Shown here piece by piece: positions 25,879 to 34,815 of a DNA stretch of 64,000 nt. The stretch spans positions 743,501 through 807,500 of the forward strand of contig SPEL01000002.1 in the NCBI GenBank assembly GCA_009360885.1, given 5' to 3'. The notes beneath the pieces are model-generated. The model ran no database searches. It was not told where the DNA came from and worked only from the letters and a program-made list of their open reading frames with translations. This DNA is from Sphingobium sp. Lineage in GTDB: Bacteria; Pseudomonadota; Alphaproteobacteria; Sphingomonadales; Sphingomonadaceae. How positions within the stretch are numbered: position 1 is the stretch's first letter; every line of letters begins with the position of its first letter. Made by a program: the position numbers and the translations under genes.

Positions 25879-27174
25879 TTATTGCGCGGGCTTGCGCGCA
25901 AATATACCAAAGCCCCCGATGATCGCGTAACAAGCCGCAGGCAGCACCAGCGCAAAGGACAGGCTGCCGCTTGCATCCGCCACAGCACCGGTCAGCGGCG
26001 GAATGATTGCCCCACCAACAATCGCCATGCAAATCACGCCAGAACCATCTGCTGCTCGCTTCCCCAACCCCTCACAGGCCAGAGAAAAAATCGTCGGGAA
26101 CATGATGCTATTCATCAGGCCAATCGCCAACAGGCTGTATCCGGCCAGCATACCGCTGCTATTAGTGGACAGCAGGATAAGACCAATCGCACCGCAGGCG
26201 ACGGTCGCCAATATCTTGCCGGGGCTGGCCAGACGCAGCACCGCCGAACCAATGAAACGACCAATGAGCGCCCCGGCCCAATAAAGCGGGATGAGCTTGC
26301 CCGCGGCTTGTTCGCCAATATTCATTACATTCGACTGCATCAGATAATTGACGATCAGCGAACCAATGGCGACCTCAGCCCCCACATACAGGAAAATCGC
26401 CATCGCCCCCAAGCCAAAGCGCGGACGTTTCAGCAGATCAAGCCCGCCAAGACCATAGCTGGGCTCATGCTGTTCATTTTTCAGCCGGTTCCGAAATAGC
26501 CAGACAATCGCGGCTACAATCGCCAGTGCTACAGCCAAACCAATATAGGCATGAACAATCACTCGGCTTTCTTCAGCCCGATATGCATCCAGCGCCGGGC
26601 CGGAAAGCTCTGTTGCTGTCACGGTCGCAAGGCTACCCAATATCAGGATAGACCCAAAATAGGGGAACAGCGTCGTCCCCAATGCATTAAACGCCTGCGC
26701 GAAGGTAAGGCGGCTATGCGCGGTGCGAACCGGCCCCAGCAGGGAAATAAGCGGATTGGCAACCACCTGAACGATTGTCACGCCGCTCGCCAGCACAAAT
26801 AACGCCAATAAAAACACGCCGTATATCGCGGTCTGGGATGCCGGAATGAACAACAGGCACCCTGCCATCATCAGGAGCAGGCCGACCACCGCACCGCGCA
26901 TATAGCCCAGCTTCTTCACCAACGCCGCACCGGGCAGAGCGATAAAGAAATAGGCGGCGAAAAAGGCGCTTTGCACCAACATTGCCTGAAAATAACTGAG
27001 GGTGAACAGTTCCTTCAGCTTGGGGATAATCACATCATTCAGGGATGTAATGCCGCCAAAAATGAAAAACAAACCAAACACAAAGGGTTGTAAACCCGCA
27101 ATAGTGCCCTGTGCCCGATCATCCACATCCAATGCCGGATGCGCCCCTTGCGGTGGGCTTGTCATATGATCCAT
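25879..27174 (-). CDS. FHS-type sugar MFS transporter
   Basis: A 431-residue transporter with 12 hydrophobic segments. FGGITSLNDVIIPKLKELFTLSYFQAMLVQSAFFAAYF is the N-terminal signature of the fucose/glucose-galactose (FHS) subgroup, and ANPLISLLG and PTIFSLACEGLGKR are also typical. It would bring a monosaccharide into the cytoplasm by proton symport. AGGAGAGG precedes the ATG at 27174. It is divergent from the LacI regulator (197-bp gap with a candidate operator) and next to the carboxylesterase. Together with glk and the Entner-Doudoroff operon it could feed glucose to metabolism. Confidence 0.92.
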   Translation of the reverse strand: MDHMTSPPQGAHPALDVDDRAQGTIAGLQPFVFGLFFIFGGITSLNDVIIPKLKELFTLSYFQAMLVQSAFFAAYFFIALPGAALVKKLGYMRGAVVGLLLMMAGCLLFIPASQTAIYGVFLLALFVLASGVTIVQVVANPLISLLGPVRTAHSRLTFAQAFNALGTTLFPYFGSILILGSLATVTATELSGPALDAYRAEESRVIVHAYIGLAVALAIVAAIVWLFRNRLKNEQHEPSYGLGGLDLLKRPRFGLGAMAIFLYVGAEVAIGSLIVNYLMQSNVMNIGEQAAGKLIPLYWAGALIGRFIGSAVLRLASPGKILATVACGAIGLILLSTNSSGMLAGYSLLAIGLMNSIMFPTIFSLACEGLGKRAADGSGVICMAIVGGAIIPPLTGAVADASGSLSFALVLPAACYAIIGGFGIFARKPAQ

Positions 27175-27292
27175 AAATGGGCCTCTCCTGAATTTATTGG
27201 TCTGTTTTTATTAAATTGCTATTCAAACAAGCATCATGATGAGCAAATTGGGCCGCCATTATAAACGAGCCGATTACCAGACAATGCGGATA

Positions 27293-27309
27293 TTGACTTG
27301 CGCTGTCAA
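27293..27309. promoter_or_regulatory. Candidate LacI-family operator between transporter and regulator
   Basis: TTGAC-TTGCGCT-GTCAA is an inverted repeat with 5-bp arms in the divergent promoter region. On the reverse strand its half TTGACAGCG resembles TTGACAACG at the zwf palindrome (36376). Weak by itself; the shared half-site makes it worth listing. Confidence 0.4.
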
Positions 27310-27371
27310 GATTGCAATGAACGGTATATGCGGCGACAAGCATCCATTGGCCTGTGGGGAGTAGGATTGAT

Positions 27372-28424
27372 ATGAACGGGAACGGGACCCCGCGCGCAAC
27401 CATGATGGATGTCGCCCGAAAGGCCGGCGTTTCGCTCAAAAGCGTTTCCCGCGTCATCAATGGTGAAGATCATGTCTCGCAAAAATTACGGGACAAAGTG
27501 AAAACAGCGATAGAGGCGATGGGCTATGTGCCGGATGTGGCCGCCCGGTCTTTGGCAGGGAATCGCAATTTCACTATTGGCTTGCTGTTTGATAACCCAT
27601 CTGCCAATTATCGGATGAAAATACAGGCGGGCGCTTATGAAGCATGCCGTAATGCAGGCTATCATCTACGGATAGACAGCCTGAGCGCACAGGCCGAAGG
27701 AGCCGATTTGGAACAGCAAATCGCCGCTGTTGTGCGCCAGAATCGATGCGACGGGCTGGTACTGACACCGCCCCTGACCGATAATCTGCAAATATTGGAT
27801 ATATTGGAACGCAGCCAAATTCCATATGTTCGCATCGCCCCGGTGCTGGCCCCCGGGCGGTCAAAAGCCGTAGAAATGGATGATTATCAGGCGGGCTGTG
27901 ATGTTGCGCGGATGCTCCATGCCTTGGGGCATCGCCATTTCGCGGTCATTAACGGCCCGCTTTATCATGGCCGGGCAGGCTATCGCCGCAACGGCTTTGT
28001 CGAAACCTTCCGGTCTTTATGTCCCGATGCCGAAATAATGGAAGAGCCGGGCGATTTCACTTTTTACAGTGGGATGATCGCGGGAAAGAAAATTCTTAGC
28101 CGCTCCAATGGGCCGATTGCGATATTTGCGACTAATGATGACATGGCGGCAGGTGCGCTCAATGCTGCGCAGCAAATGGGCCTTCGTGTGCCAGAGGATG
28201 TTTCTGTTTGCGGTTTCGATGATGGTATCATCGCCATGACCGTCTGGCCTTATCTTACCACCATTCATCAGCCTATTGCCGAAATGGCCGAGGTTGCCGT
28301 TCAGATGTTGATTGACTGGGCTGATAAAGAACCCAGCCTACGTCATATTGATTATCATATGGTAGAGCGTGATTCCGTCGCCGCGCCCGGCGAAAACAGT
28401 AATAGCATATCATCGCAGCCATAA
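27372..28424 (+). CDS. LacI-family transcriptional regulator
   Basis: A 350-residue repressor. The helix-turn-helix reads ATMMDVARKAGVSLKSVSRVINGEDHVSQKLRDKV and the hinge YVPDVAARSLAG; the rest is the periplasmic-binding-like sensor (IGLLFDNPSANY, ATNDDMAAGAL, VSVCGFDDG). I prefer the ATG at 27372 (AGGA six bases upstream) to a GTG at 27354. Position, divergent from the transporter and upstream of the GH3 gene, suggests control of the sugar genes. The palindrome before zwf has the central CG typical of LacI-family operators. The effector may be a sugar or an Entner-Doudoroff intermediate. Confidence 0.93.
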   Translation: MNGNGTPRATMMDVARKAGVSLKSVSRVINGEDHVSQKLRDKVKTAIEAMGYVPDVAARSLAGNRNFTIGLLFDNPSANYRMKIQAGAYEACRNAGYHLRIDSLSAQAEGADLEQQIAAVVRQNRCDGLVLTPPLTDNLQILDILERSQIPYVRIAPVLAPGRSKAVEMDDYQAGCDVARMLHALGHRHFAVINGPLYHGRAGYRRNGFVETFRSLCPDAEIMEEPGDFTFYSGMIAGKKILSRSNGPIAIFATNDDMAAGALNAAQQMGLRVPEDVSVCGFDDGIIAMTVWPYLTTIHQPIAEMAEVAVQMLIDWADKEPSLRHIDYHMVERDSVAAPGENSNSISSQP

Positions 28425-28481
28425 CATAGCAGAGACAGGGCGATAGCACCCTGCCCCAACCATTCCCACAGGAGAAACAGG

Positions 28482-30512
28482 ATGCCCGATACGTCACCAG
28501 CCAGAAAGCCATCAAAAGCAAAAATGACAGCGCTGTTTATTGCAACATCATTGGGGGCAACAATGGTCGCAGAAAATGCTCAGGCATCCTCTGATGCTCC
28601 GACACAGCAGATCATATTAGGCAGCAAACATAAACCTGTCATTAAACAGGATGGTCTGTCCTTTCGTGATCTGGATGGCGACGGCAAACTCTCCCCTTTT
28701 GAGGACTGGCGCCTCCCTGCCAATCGCCGTTCAGCGGATCTTGTCACACGGATGACGCTGGAGGAAAAAGCAGGCGCGCTGCTGCATGGCACATTGCCGG
28801 GCAATGTCGGTCGTTTTAACGGGACGGATACCGCTTATGATCTTGCTGCTGTCGATAAAAGCTTAAATAGTCAGCATGTCACCAGCTATATCAGCCGCCT
28901 GAACATTGCCCCACAATTGCTAGCCGAGCAAAATAATGCAGTGCAGGAAGTTGCGGAAAAAAGCCGCCTTTCTATTCCCGTCACCATCAGCACCGACCCG
29001 CGCAACCATTTTCAATATGTTCTGGGTGCGAGCGAAGTGGGCGGTGGTTTCTCGCAATGGCCGGAATTGCTGGGGTTTGCAGCTATTGGCGATCGTGATC
29101 TGGTACGCCGCTTTGCCGATATGGCGCGGCAGGAATATCGCGCCGTGGGTATTCACATGACCCTGTCACCGCAGGCAGACCTTGCCACAGAACCACAATG
29201 GCCGCGTCAGGCGGGTACTTTTGGTAGTGATTCCGCCCTCACCAGCGCACTGGCCGGGGGCTATGTGGAAGGGTTTCAGGGCGGAGCCAATGGCCTGACC
29301 CCCAATGGCGTTATCAGCGTCATTAAGCATTTCGCGGGCTATGGCGCTCAGCCAGATGGTTGGGACGGGCATAATCATTATGGCCGCTTTGCTGATCTCG
29401 ATAACACATCCTTTGCCAATCATGTGGCGGCCTTTGACGGTGCGTTCAAGGTGAAGGTGGCGGGGGTAATGCCCGCTTACCCGATATTGCGCGGCGTCAC
29501 TGTAAACGGAAAACCGCTGGAGCCGGTTGGGGCAGGCTATAGCAAGCTGTTGCTGACGGATGTGCTGCGCGGTCAGCTTGGCTATAAGGGAATTATCCTT
29601 TCTGACTGGGCCATTACCCGCGACTGCACCGAAGAATGCATCAACCCAACGGCGGAAAAACCGCAATTACCGCAATATATCGCAACATCCTGGGGCGTTG
29701 AACATCTGAGCGAAACGGAGCGCTATGCGCTGGCAATGGATGCGGGCATGGATCAGTTTGGCGGTGTAGACGACCCCAAACCGATTTTAGACGCCGTAGC
29801 CGCTGGCAAGCTGACCGAAGATCGTATCAACGCCTCTGTCGCGCGAATAATGACCAGCAAATTTGAACTGGGCCTGTTTGATAATCCCTATGTCGATCCG
29901 GCAAAGGCCGCAACCATATTGGGCAATGCCGATTTTGCACGGGTTGCAGCAGATACACAACGCCGATCACAGATTGAGCTAAAGCGTTCTGCCAAAGTAT
30001 CTGCCAGTAACCTGACAGGCAAAAAGGTTTATCTTTACGGTGTTGATGCAAAGGCGGCGGAAGCTGCTGGCCTGACGGTTGTATCCTCCCCCAAACAAGC
30101 CGATTTCGCCATTATCCGCACCGAAACCGCGTCTGAAATGCTGCACCCCCATCATTTCTTTGGCCAGCGCCAGAAGGAAGGAAGGCTGGATTATCGCAAG
30201 GGTGACGCCCCTTATGATGAAATGCTGAAAGCCGCAAAGCATGTGCCGGTCGTCGTATCGATCTTCCTTGACCGGCCCGCCATCCTCACCAACATCATTG
30301 GCAAAGTGGATGGCATTATTGCCAATTTCGGCGCGAGTGATGACGCGGTGCTGGACGTCGTCCTTGGCAAGGCGCAGGCGCAGGGCAGACTGCCCTTCGA
30401 ACTTCCCTCCTCCATGCAGGAAGTGAAACTACAAAAACCTGGCATGCCCGATGACACGAAAAACCCGTTATTCCCGCGTGGCTGGGCGGCGGGTGATCCG
30501 GTCCGTTACTGA
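28482..30512 (+). CDS. Exported glycoside hydrolase family 3 protein
   Basis: A 676-residue enzyme with a signal-like segment ending AENAQASS after a basic start. Early on, FRDLDGDGKLSPFEDW has the spacing of an EF-hand-like calcium loop. The GH3 TIM-barrel follows: VTISTDPRNHF, VISVIKHFAGYGAQPDGWDGHNHYG, and the nucleophile Asp in GIILSDWAI; the second alpha/beta domain ends in ASDDAVLDVVLGKAQAQGRLPFELP. It most likely splits beta-glucosides in the periplasm. AGGAGA precedes the ATG. It follows the LacI gene by 57 bp and converges with the Entner-Doudoroff operon that would use the released glucose. Confidence 0.92.
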   Translation: MPDTSPARKPSKAKMTALFIATSLGATMVAENAQASSDAPTQQIILGSKHKPVIKQDGLSFRDLDGDGKLSPFEDWRLPANRRSADLVTRMTLEEKAGALLHGTLPGNVGRFNGTDTAYDLAAVDKSLNSQHVTSYISRLNIAPQLLAEQNNAVQEVAEKSRLSIPVTISTDPRNHFQYVLGASEVGGGFSQWPELLGFAAIGDRDLVRRFADMARQEYRAVGIHMTLSPQADLATEPQWPRQAGTFGSDSALTSALAGGYVEGFQGGANGLTPNGVISVIKHFAGYGAQPDGWDGHNHYGRFADLDNTSFANHVAAFDGAFKVKVAGVMPAYPILRGVTVNGKPLEPVGAGYSKLLLTDVLRGQLGYKGIILSDWAITRDCTEECINPTAEKPQLPQYIATSWGVEHLSETERYALAMDAGMDQFGGVDDPKPILDAVAAGKLTEDRINASVARIMTSKFELGLFDNPYVDPAKAATILGNADFARVAADTQRRSQIELKRSAKVSASNLTGKKVYLYGVDAKAAEAAGLTVVSSPKQADFAIIRTETASEMLHPHHFFGQRQKEGRLDYRKGDAPYDEMLKAAKHVPVVVSIFLDRPAILTNIIGKVDGIIANFGASDDAVLDVVLGKAQAQGRLPFELPSSMQEVKLQKPGMPDDTKNPLFPRGWAAGDPVRY

Positions 30513-30673
30513 CGGAATATAGGCTGCGCCCTGAAATGAGGGCGCAGCCATTCCACCAGAGCGCCAAAGATCACCAGAGCGTCAGCAGCCACCAAAGCAT
30601 CAGAGGGACGCCGCAAAAAGGGGACTTAACGCCCCCTTTTCCAATATATGCCTCTGTCAATCAGGATGAGCCG

Positions 30674-31285
30674 TCAGGCCACCAGAGCAGCAGCCTTGTG
30701 TGCCATATCGGTGATCGCAGCAACATCGGGCTGCCCCTTAGGTACGAGCCAGCTTCCGCCCACGCACAGCACCTGCTTTAATGCCAGCCATTCCGGTGCG
30801 TTATCCTGCGTAATCCCACCGGTGGGACAGAGTTTAATATCAGCAAAAGGACCGGTCAGCGCCTTTAGCGCGGGAACGCCACCGCTGGTGGCTGCCGGGA
30901 AGAATTTGAAATGCCCAAGGCCAAGGTCCAGCCCGCGCATGATGTCACCCGCATTGGCGACACCGGGCAGGAATGGCACTTTACGCTCTATCGCTGCCCG
31001 GCCCAACCCGTCGGTCAGCCCCGGTGAAACGATGAACCGCGCCCCGGCTTCCATTGCCTGATCGAGCTGCGCCTCATTCAACACAGTCCCTGCGCCGACA
31101 ACCGCCCCTTCAACCTTTGCCATCTCGGCAATCGCCTCCAGCGCCGCCGGGGTACGCAATGTCACCTCCAGCGCGAACAAGCCGCCCGCTACGAGGGCCT
31201 CCGCCACCGGGCGGGCATGGGCCGCATCTTCTATCACAATCACCGGAACGACCGGTGCCAGACGCATGATAGTTTCAATGCTCAT
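30674..31285 (-). CDS. eda: 2-Keto-3-deoxy-6-phosphogluconate aldolase
   Basis: A 203-residue aldolase that splits KDPG into pyruvate and glyceraldehyde-3-phosphate. Typical residues are the Glu in FALEVTLRTP, the loop VGAGTVLN and the Schiff-base Lys in GHFKFFPA, then LCPTGGITQDNAPEWLAL. I start at the ATG at 31285, with AGGAGC six bases upstream; it overlaps glk by 11 bp. It is the last gene of zwf-pgl-edd-glk-eda. A longer frame from 31303 has no ribosome site. Confidence 0.96.
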   Translation of the reverse strand: MSIETIMRLAPVVPVIVIEDAAHARPVAEALVAGGLFALEVTLRTPAALEAIAEMAKVEGAVVGAGTVLNEAQLDQAMEAGARFIVSPGLTDGLGRAAIERKVPFLPGVANAGDIMRGLDLGLGHFKFFPAATSGGVPALKALTGPFADIKLCPTGGITQDNAPEWLALKQVLCVGGSWLVPKGQPDVAAITDMAHKAAALVA

Positions 31286-32267
31286 GAAGATGCTCCTGTG
31301 CAAAAGCCGCCGCCGCGCCCAACAGGCCGGGTTGCGGATGGGTAATGAGCCGAACCGGCAGACGGTTCATCATTGCTTCAAAGCGGCCCTTGGCGGTAAA
31401 ACGTTCCTGAAAACCGGAATGGGGAAGATGGTTCGCCAGTCGATAGCCCAAACCACCCGCGATGACCATGGCAGACGCGCCCTGAACCAATGCGACATCC
31501 CCCGCAACTGAACCAAGGCTAAGGCAGAAACGATCCAGAGCCGCCACCGCCAATGCGTCACTGCCATCCAGCGCCGCCGCCCACAATGCCTTATCATCCG
31601 GCAGCGTGATGGCACGGCCTTCTATCGCCGCCAGCGTTTCATAAATATTCACGAGGCCGGGGCCGGAGAGGATACGTTCCACCGATACGCGCCGGAAACG
31701 CGGGCGCAGCCGTCGGGCAATGGCATCTTCGATACTATCGAGCGGCGCAAATTCGATATGCCCGCCTTCACTGGGCAGCACATGATAATCCGCCCCGCCA
31801 GCCCCCGCCCCGGTGCGCAGGAGACCACCAACACCAAGGCCCGTTCCGGGACCGACAATGCCAATCACCCCTTTATCTGGCAAAGGCACATCCGGCCCGC
31901 AGATATGATGCAAATGGCCCTCCTCCACCTGCGCAACGGCATGGGCCACGGCCGCAAAATCATTAACGAGGCTGAGGCGGTCCACGCCCAGTTGTTCAGG
32001 CAGGCGGGCGGGGTGAATGACCCACGGGTTGTTAGTGAGCTTCAGCACATCTCCGCTGATCGGGCAGGCAACGCAGATTGCCGCAGCCCGTGGCAAAGGC
32101 CGTCCGGCTTCCTCGCCAAAATGCTCCCACGCCAGTTGAAAGCTGGCATGTCCCGCCGTCTTCAGCGTGACTTCAGGACTGAGGGAGAGAATCTGACCGC
32201 CTTCAATTGTAGCAATAGCAAAACGAGTATGAGTTCCGCCAATATCGACGGCAACGATTTCTGTCAT
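31275..32267 (-). CDS. glk: Glucokinase
   Basis: A 330-residue enzyme that phosphorylates glucose with ATP. The phosphate loop is VAVDIGGTHTRFAIA, the sugar-binding Asn/Asp is in LVNDFAAVAHA, and IVGPGTGLGVGGLL is the second phosphate motif; EGGHIEFAP completes the site. Its ATG overlaps the edd stop as ATGA. It supplies glucose-6-phosphate to the zwf product of the same operon, so the operon carries glucose entry and cleavage together. Confidence 0.96.
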   Translation of the reverse strand: MTEIVAVDIGGTHTRFAIATIEGGQILSLSPEVTLKTAGHASFQLAWEHFGEEAGRPLPRAAAICVACPISGDVLKLTNNPWVIHPARLPEQLGVDRLSLVNDFAAVAHAVAQVEEGHLHHICGPDVPLPDKGVIGIVGPGTGLGVGGLLRTGAGAGGADYHVLPSEGGHIEFAPLDSIEDAIARRLRPRFRRVSVERILSGPGLVNIYETLAAIEGRAITLPDDKALWAAALDGSDALAVAALDRFCLSLGSVAGDVALVQGASAMVIAGGLGYRLANHLPHSGFQERFTAKGRFEAMMNRLPVRLITHPQPGLLGAAAAFAQEHLHEH

Positions 32268-34087
32268 AAATGGGCCTCTGCCAGCAGGGGACTGGCCCCT
32301 TGTTCCGCGCTATCGGCGGATTTGCGCATTAATGCGAATAATTCACGGCCCATACCAAAGGCCGGTGCAGGTGGCGTAGCGGGTTCCCGCGCCTGCCATA
32401 TGGCATCGTCCACCAGCACATCAAGGCTGCCATGCTCAGCGCATAGGCGAACCATATCGCCATCGCGCAGCCGGGCAATCGGGCCGTCATTGGCGGCCTC
32501 CGGGCTGACATGGATGGCGGCAGGAACCTTGCCGGATGCGCCGGACATACGCCCATCGGTAACAAGCGCAACGCGGAAACCCTTGTCCTGAAGCACACCC
32601 AAAGGCGGCGTTAGTTTGTGGAGTTCCGGCATGCCATTAGCGCGCGGCCCCTGAAACCGCACCACGACAATGACGTCGCGGTCCAGCTCCCCTGCCTTGA
32701 ACGCGGCCAGCACCTCATTCTGATCGGCAAAGACGCGCACGGGCGCCTCGATCGTCCAGCGATCTGGCGCAACCGCACTGTTTTTAAAGGTCGCCCGCCC
32801 CAGATTGCCCTGCACCAGACGCATGCCGCCATTGGGCTGAAACGGGCGGGAAACAGGCCGCAGCATATCCTCATTGCGGGACTGCGTAACCGGCTCACTC
32901 CACCGTAATTCATCGTCGATCAATTGCGGGGCGCGGGCATAATCGCCCATATCCCTGCCACCTACGGTTATAATATCCCGGTGCAGCAATCCGGCGTCCA
33001 GTAATGCCGATATGGTAAAGGCCATGCCGCCTGCGGCCTCAAACTCATTCACATCACCGGGGCCATTGGGATAGACATTGGCGATGAGCGGCACGGCGGA
33101 GGACAGCCGGTCGAGATCTTCCCAATCAATGATGATCCCCGCCGCACGCGCTATGGCGGGCAAATGAATGGCATGATTGGTAGAGCCACCGGTGGCCAGC
33201 AGGCCAATGGCAGCGTTCACAATCGCCTTTTCATCAACACAGTGGCCGATGGGGCGATAATCATCACCGCGATCCCCAATGGCAGCAAGACGATGCACGG
33301 CAGCGCGGGTCAGTTCCTGCCGCAATTTCGTGCCGGGCATCACAAAGGCACTGCCCGGCATATGGAGGCCCATCATCTCCATCATCATCTGATTGCTATT
33401 GGCAGTGCCGTAAAAGGTGCAGGTGCCCGGCGCATGATAGCTCGCGCTTTCCGACGCCAGCAACTCATCGCGGCTCGCCTTGCCCTCGGCATAGCGTTGG
33501 CGGACCTCCACCTTCTGCTTATTGGGGATACCCGATGGCATCGGGCCGGAGGGGATCAGCAGCATCGGCAAATGACCGAAACGCAGTGCCCCCATCAGCA
33601 ATCCGGGCACGATCTTGTCGCAAATACCGAGGAGCGCCGCACCCTCAAACATCGCATGGCTCAGCGCAACGGCAGTGGATAGTGCGATGGTATCACGAGA
33701 GAAAAGCGACAGTTCCATGCCGCTCTGCCCCTGTGTGACACCATCGCACATCGCAGGCACGCCGCCGGCAACCTGTGCAGTGGCACCGACTTCGCGCGCG
33801 AATATCTTTATCTGTTCCGGGTAACGGCCATAAGGCTGATGCGCAGACAGCATATCATTATAGGCAGTGACGATGCCGATATTCATCGCCCGCCCGCTTT
33901 GGATGACAGGTTTATCCCCCTCAGCGGCTGCAAAACCATGGGCGAGATTGCCGCAGGAGAGGCTGGGACGGTGAACGCCATTTTCGCGCTCTCGCCGGAT
34001 AAGGTCGAGATAGACCGTGCGCGATGATGCGCTGCGGCTGATGATACGGTCCGTTACCGCAGATATGACAGGGTGGAGGGCCGTCAT
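32264..34087 (-). CDS. edd: 6-Phosphogluconate dehydratase
   Basis: A 607-residue iron-sulfur dehydratase making KDPG. Cluster-type Cys residues are in AGGVPAMCDGVTQGQ, LLGICDKIVPG and SYHAPGTCTFYGTANSNQM; VALVTDGRMSGASGKVPAAIHVSPEA is the C-terminal signature of the IlvD/Edd family. The ATG at 34087 overlaps the pgl stop as ATGA and has GGAG six bases upstream, which I prefer to a TTG at 34099. Length matches Edd. Confidence 0.96.
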   Translation of the reverse strand: MTALHPVISAVTDRIISRSASSRTVYLDLIRRERENGVHRPSLSCGNLAHGFAAAEGDKPVIQSGRAMNIGIVTAYNDMLSAHQPYGRYPEQIKIFAREVGATAQVAGGVPAMCDGVTQGQSGMELSLFSRDTIALSTAVALSHAMFEGAALLGICDKIVPGLLMGALRFGHLPMLLIPSGPMPSGIPNKQKVEVRQRYAEGKASRDELLASESASYHAPGTCTFYGTANSNQMMMEMMGLHMPGSAFVMPGTKLRQELTRAAVHRLAAIGDRGDDYRPIGHCVDEKAIVNAAIGLLATGGSTNHAIHLPAIARAAGIIIDWEDLDRLSSAVPLIANVYPNGPGDVNEFEAAGGMAFTISALLDAGLLHRDIITVGGRDMGDYARAPQLIDDELRWSEPVTQSRNEDMLRPVSRPFQPNGGMRLVQGNLGRATFKNSAVAPDRWTIEAPVRVFADQNEVLAAFKAGELDRDVIVVVRFQGPRANGMPELHKLTPPLGVLQDKGFRVALVTDGRMSGASGKVPAAIHVSPEAANDGPIARLRDGDMVRLCAEHGSLDVLVDDAIWQAREPATPPAPAFGMGRELFALMRKSADSAEQGASPLLAEAHL

Positions 34088-34815
34088 GACTGACTCCAAT
34101 AAATATGGGGGGTATTATGGGCGGAGGAAAGAACGCGGCCAACGGGAAAGGTGGAGGCAGATCCTTCCGCAAGGGCGCGGTCCAGCACCTCGCGCTTTTC
34201 ATTGCCAGAGAGGGTGAGGAGGATATGCTTTGCCGTTATGATTGCGCCGCGCGTCAGGGTGATGCGCGCTACCGGCGCCTCTGGCGGTAAAGGATCAGGC
34301 AGCACGGAAACGGCGCGAGGACCAGTATCGGCAAGCGCAGCATCATAGTCCGGCCCCGGAAAGATGGAGGCAGTGTGACCATCCGTTCCCATGCCCAGCC
34401 AGACCAGATCAAGCGGCCAGTTGAGCGCGGAAAGACGCGCCTCTGCGCTGGCCGCAACGGCGGTGCGATCCTCCGAAACGCTATCGACCAATGTTATAAT
34501 CTGCGCGCCTGTCCCACCAAAGTGACGCCGCAACAGCGCAACATTGGAAAGCGGGCTATCCTCTGCCACAATACGATCATCTGCCGGAAAAAGCGTGACC
34601 TTGCCCCAGTCAATATCGGCCTCGCCTGCATCTACCCGCGCCAGTGCCTCAAACACCGCCACCGGGGATCGTCCGCCCGGCAGCGCCAGCACCGCACGCC
34701 CCCTATCCGCAATGGCAGCATGGATAACATCCGCCACAAACGTCGCGACATCCCGCGCCATATCATCGGCGCGGCCATATTCATGCAATTGGGGCGCGTT
34801 TCGGGGCTTATTCAT
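34084..34815 (-). CDS. pgl: 6-Phosphogluconolactonase
   Basis: A 243-residue enzyme of the DevB type that opens the lactone formed by Zwf. VLALPGGRSPVAVFEAL, VTLFPADDRIV and WLGMGTDGHTASIFPG are the family motifs, the last with the catalytic His. The start overlaps the zwf stop by 8 bp; the stop overlaps the edd start as ATGA. Confidence 0.95.
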   Translation of the reverse strand: MNKPRNAPQLHEYGRADDMARDVATFVADVIHAAIADRGRAVLALPGGRSPVAVFEALARVDAGEADIDWGKVTLFPADDRIVAEDSPLSNVALLRRHFGGTGAQIITLVDSVSEDRTAVAASAEARLSALNWPLDLVWLGMGTDGHTASIFPGPDYDAALADTGPRAVSVLPDPLPPEAPVARITLTRGAIITAKHILLTLSGNEKREVLDRALAEGSASTFPVGRVLSSAHNTPHIYWSQS

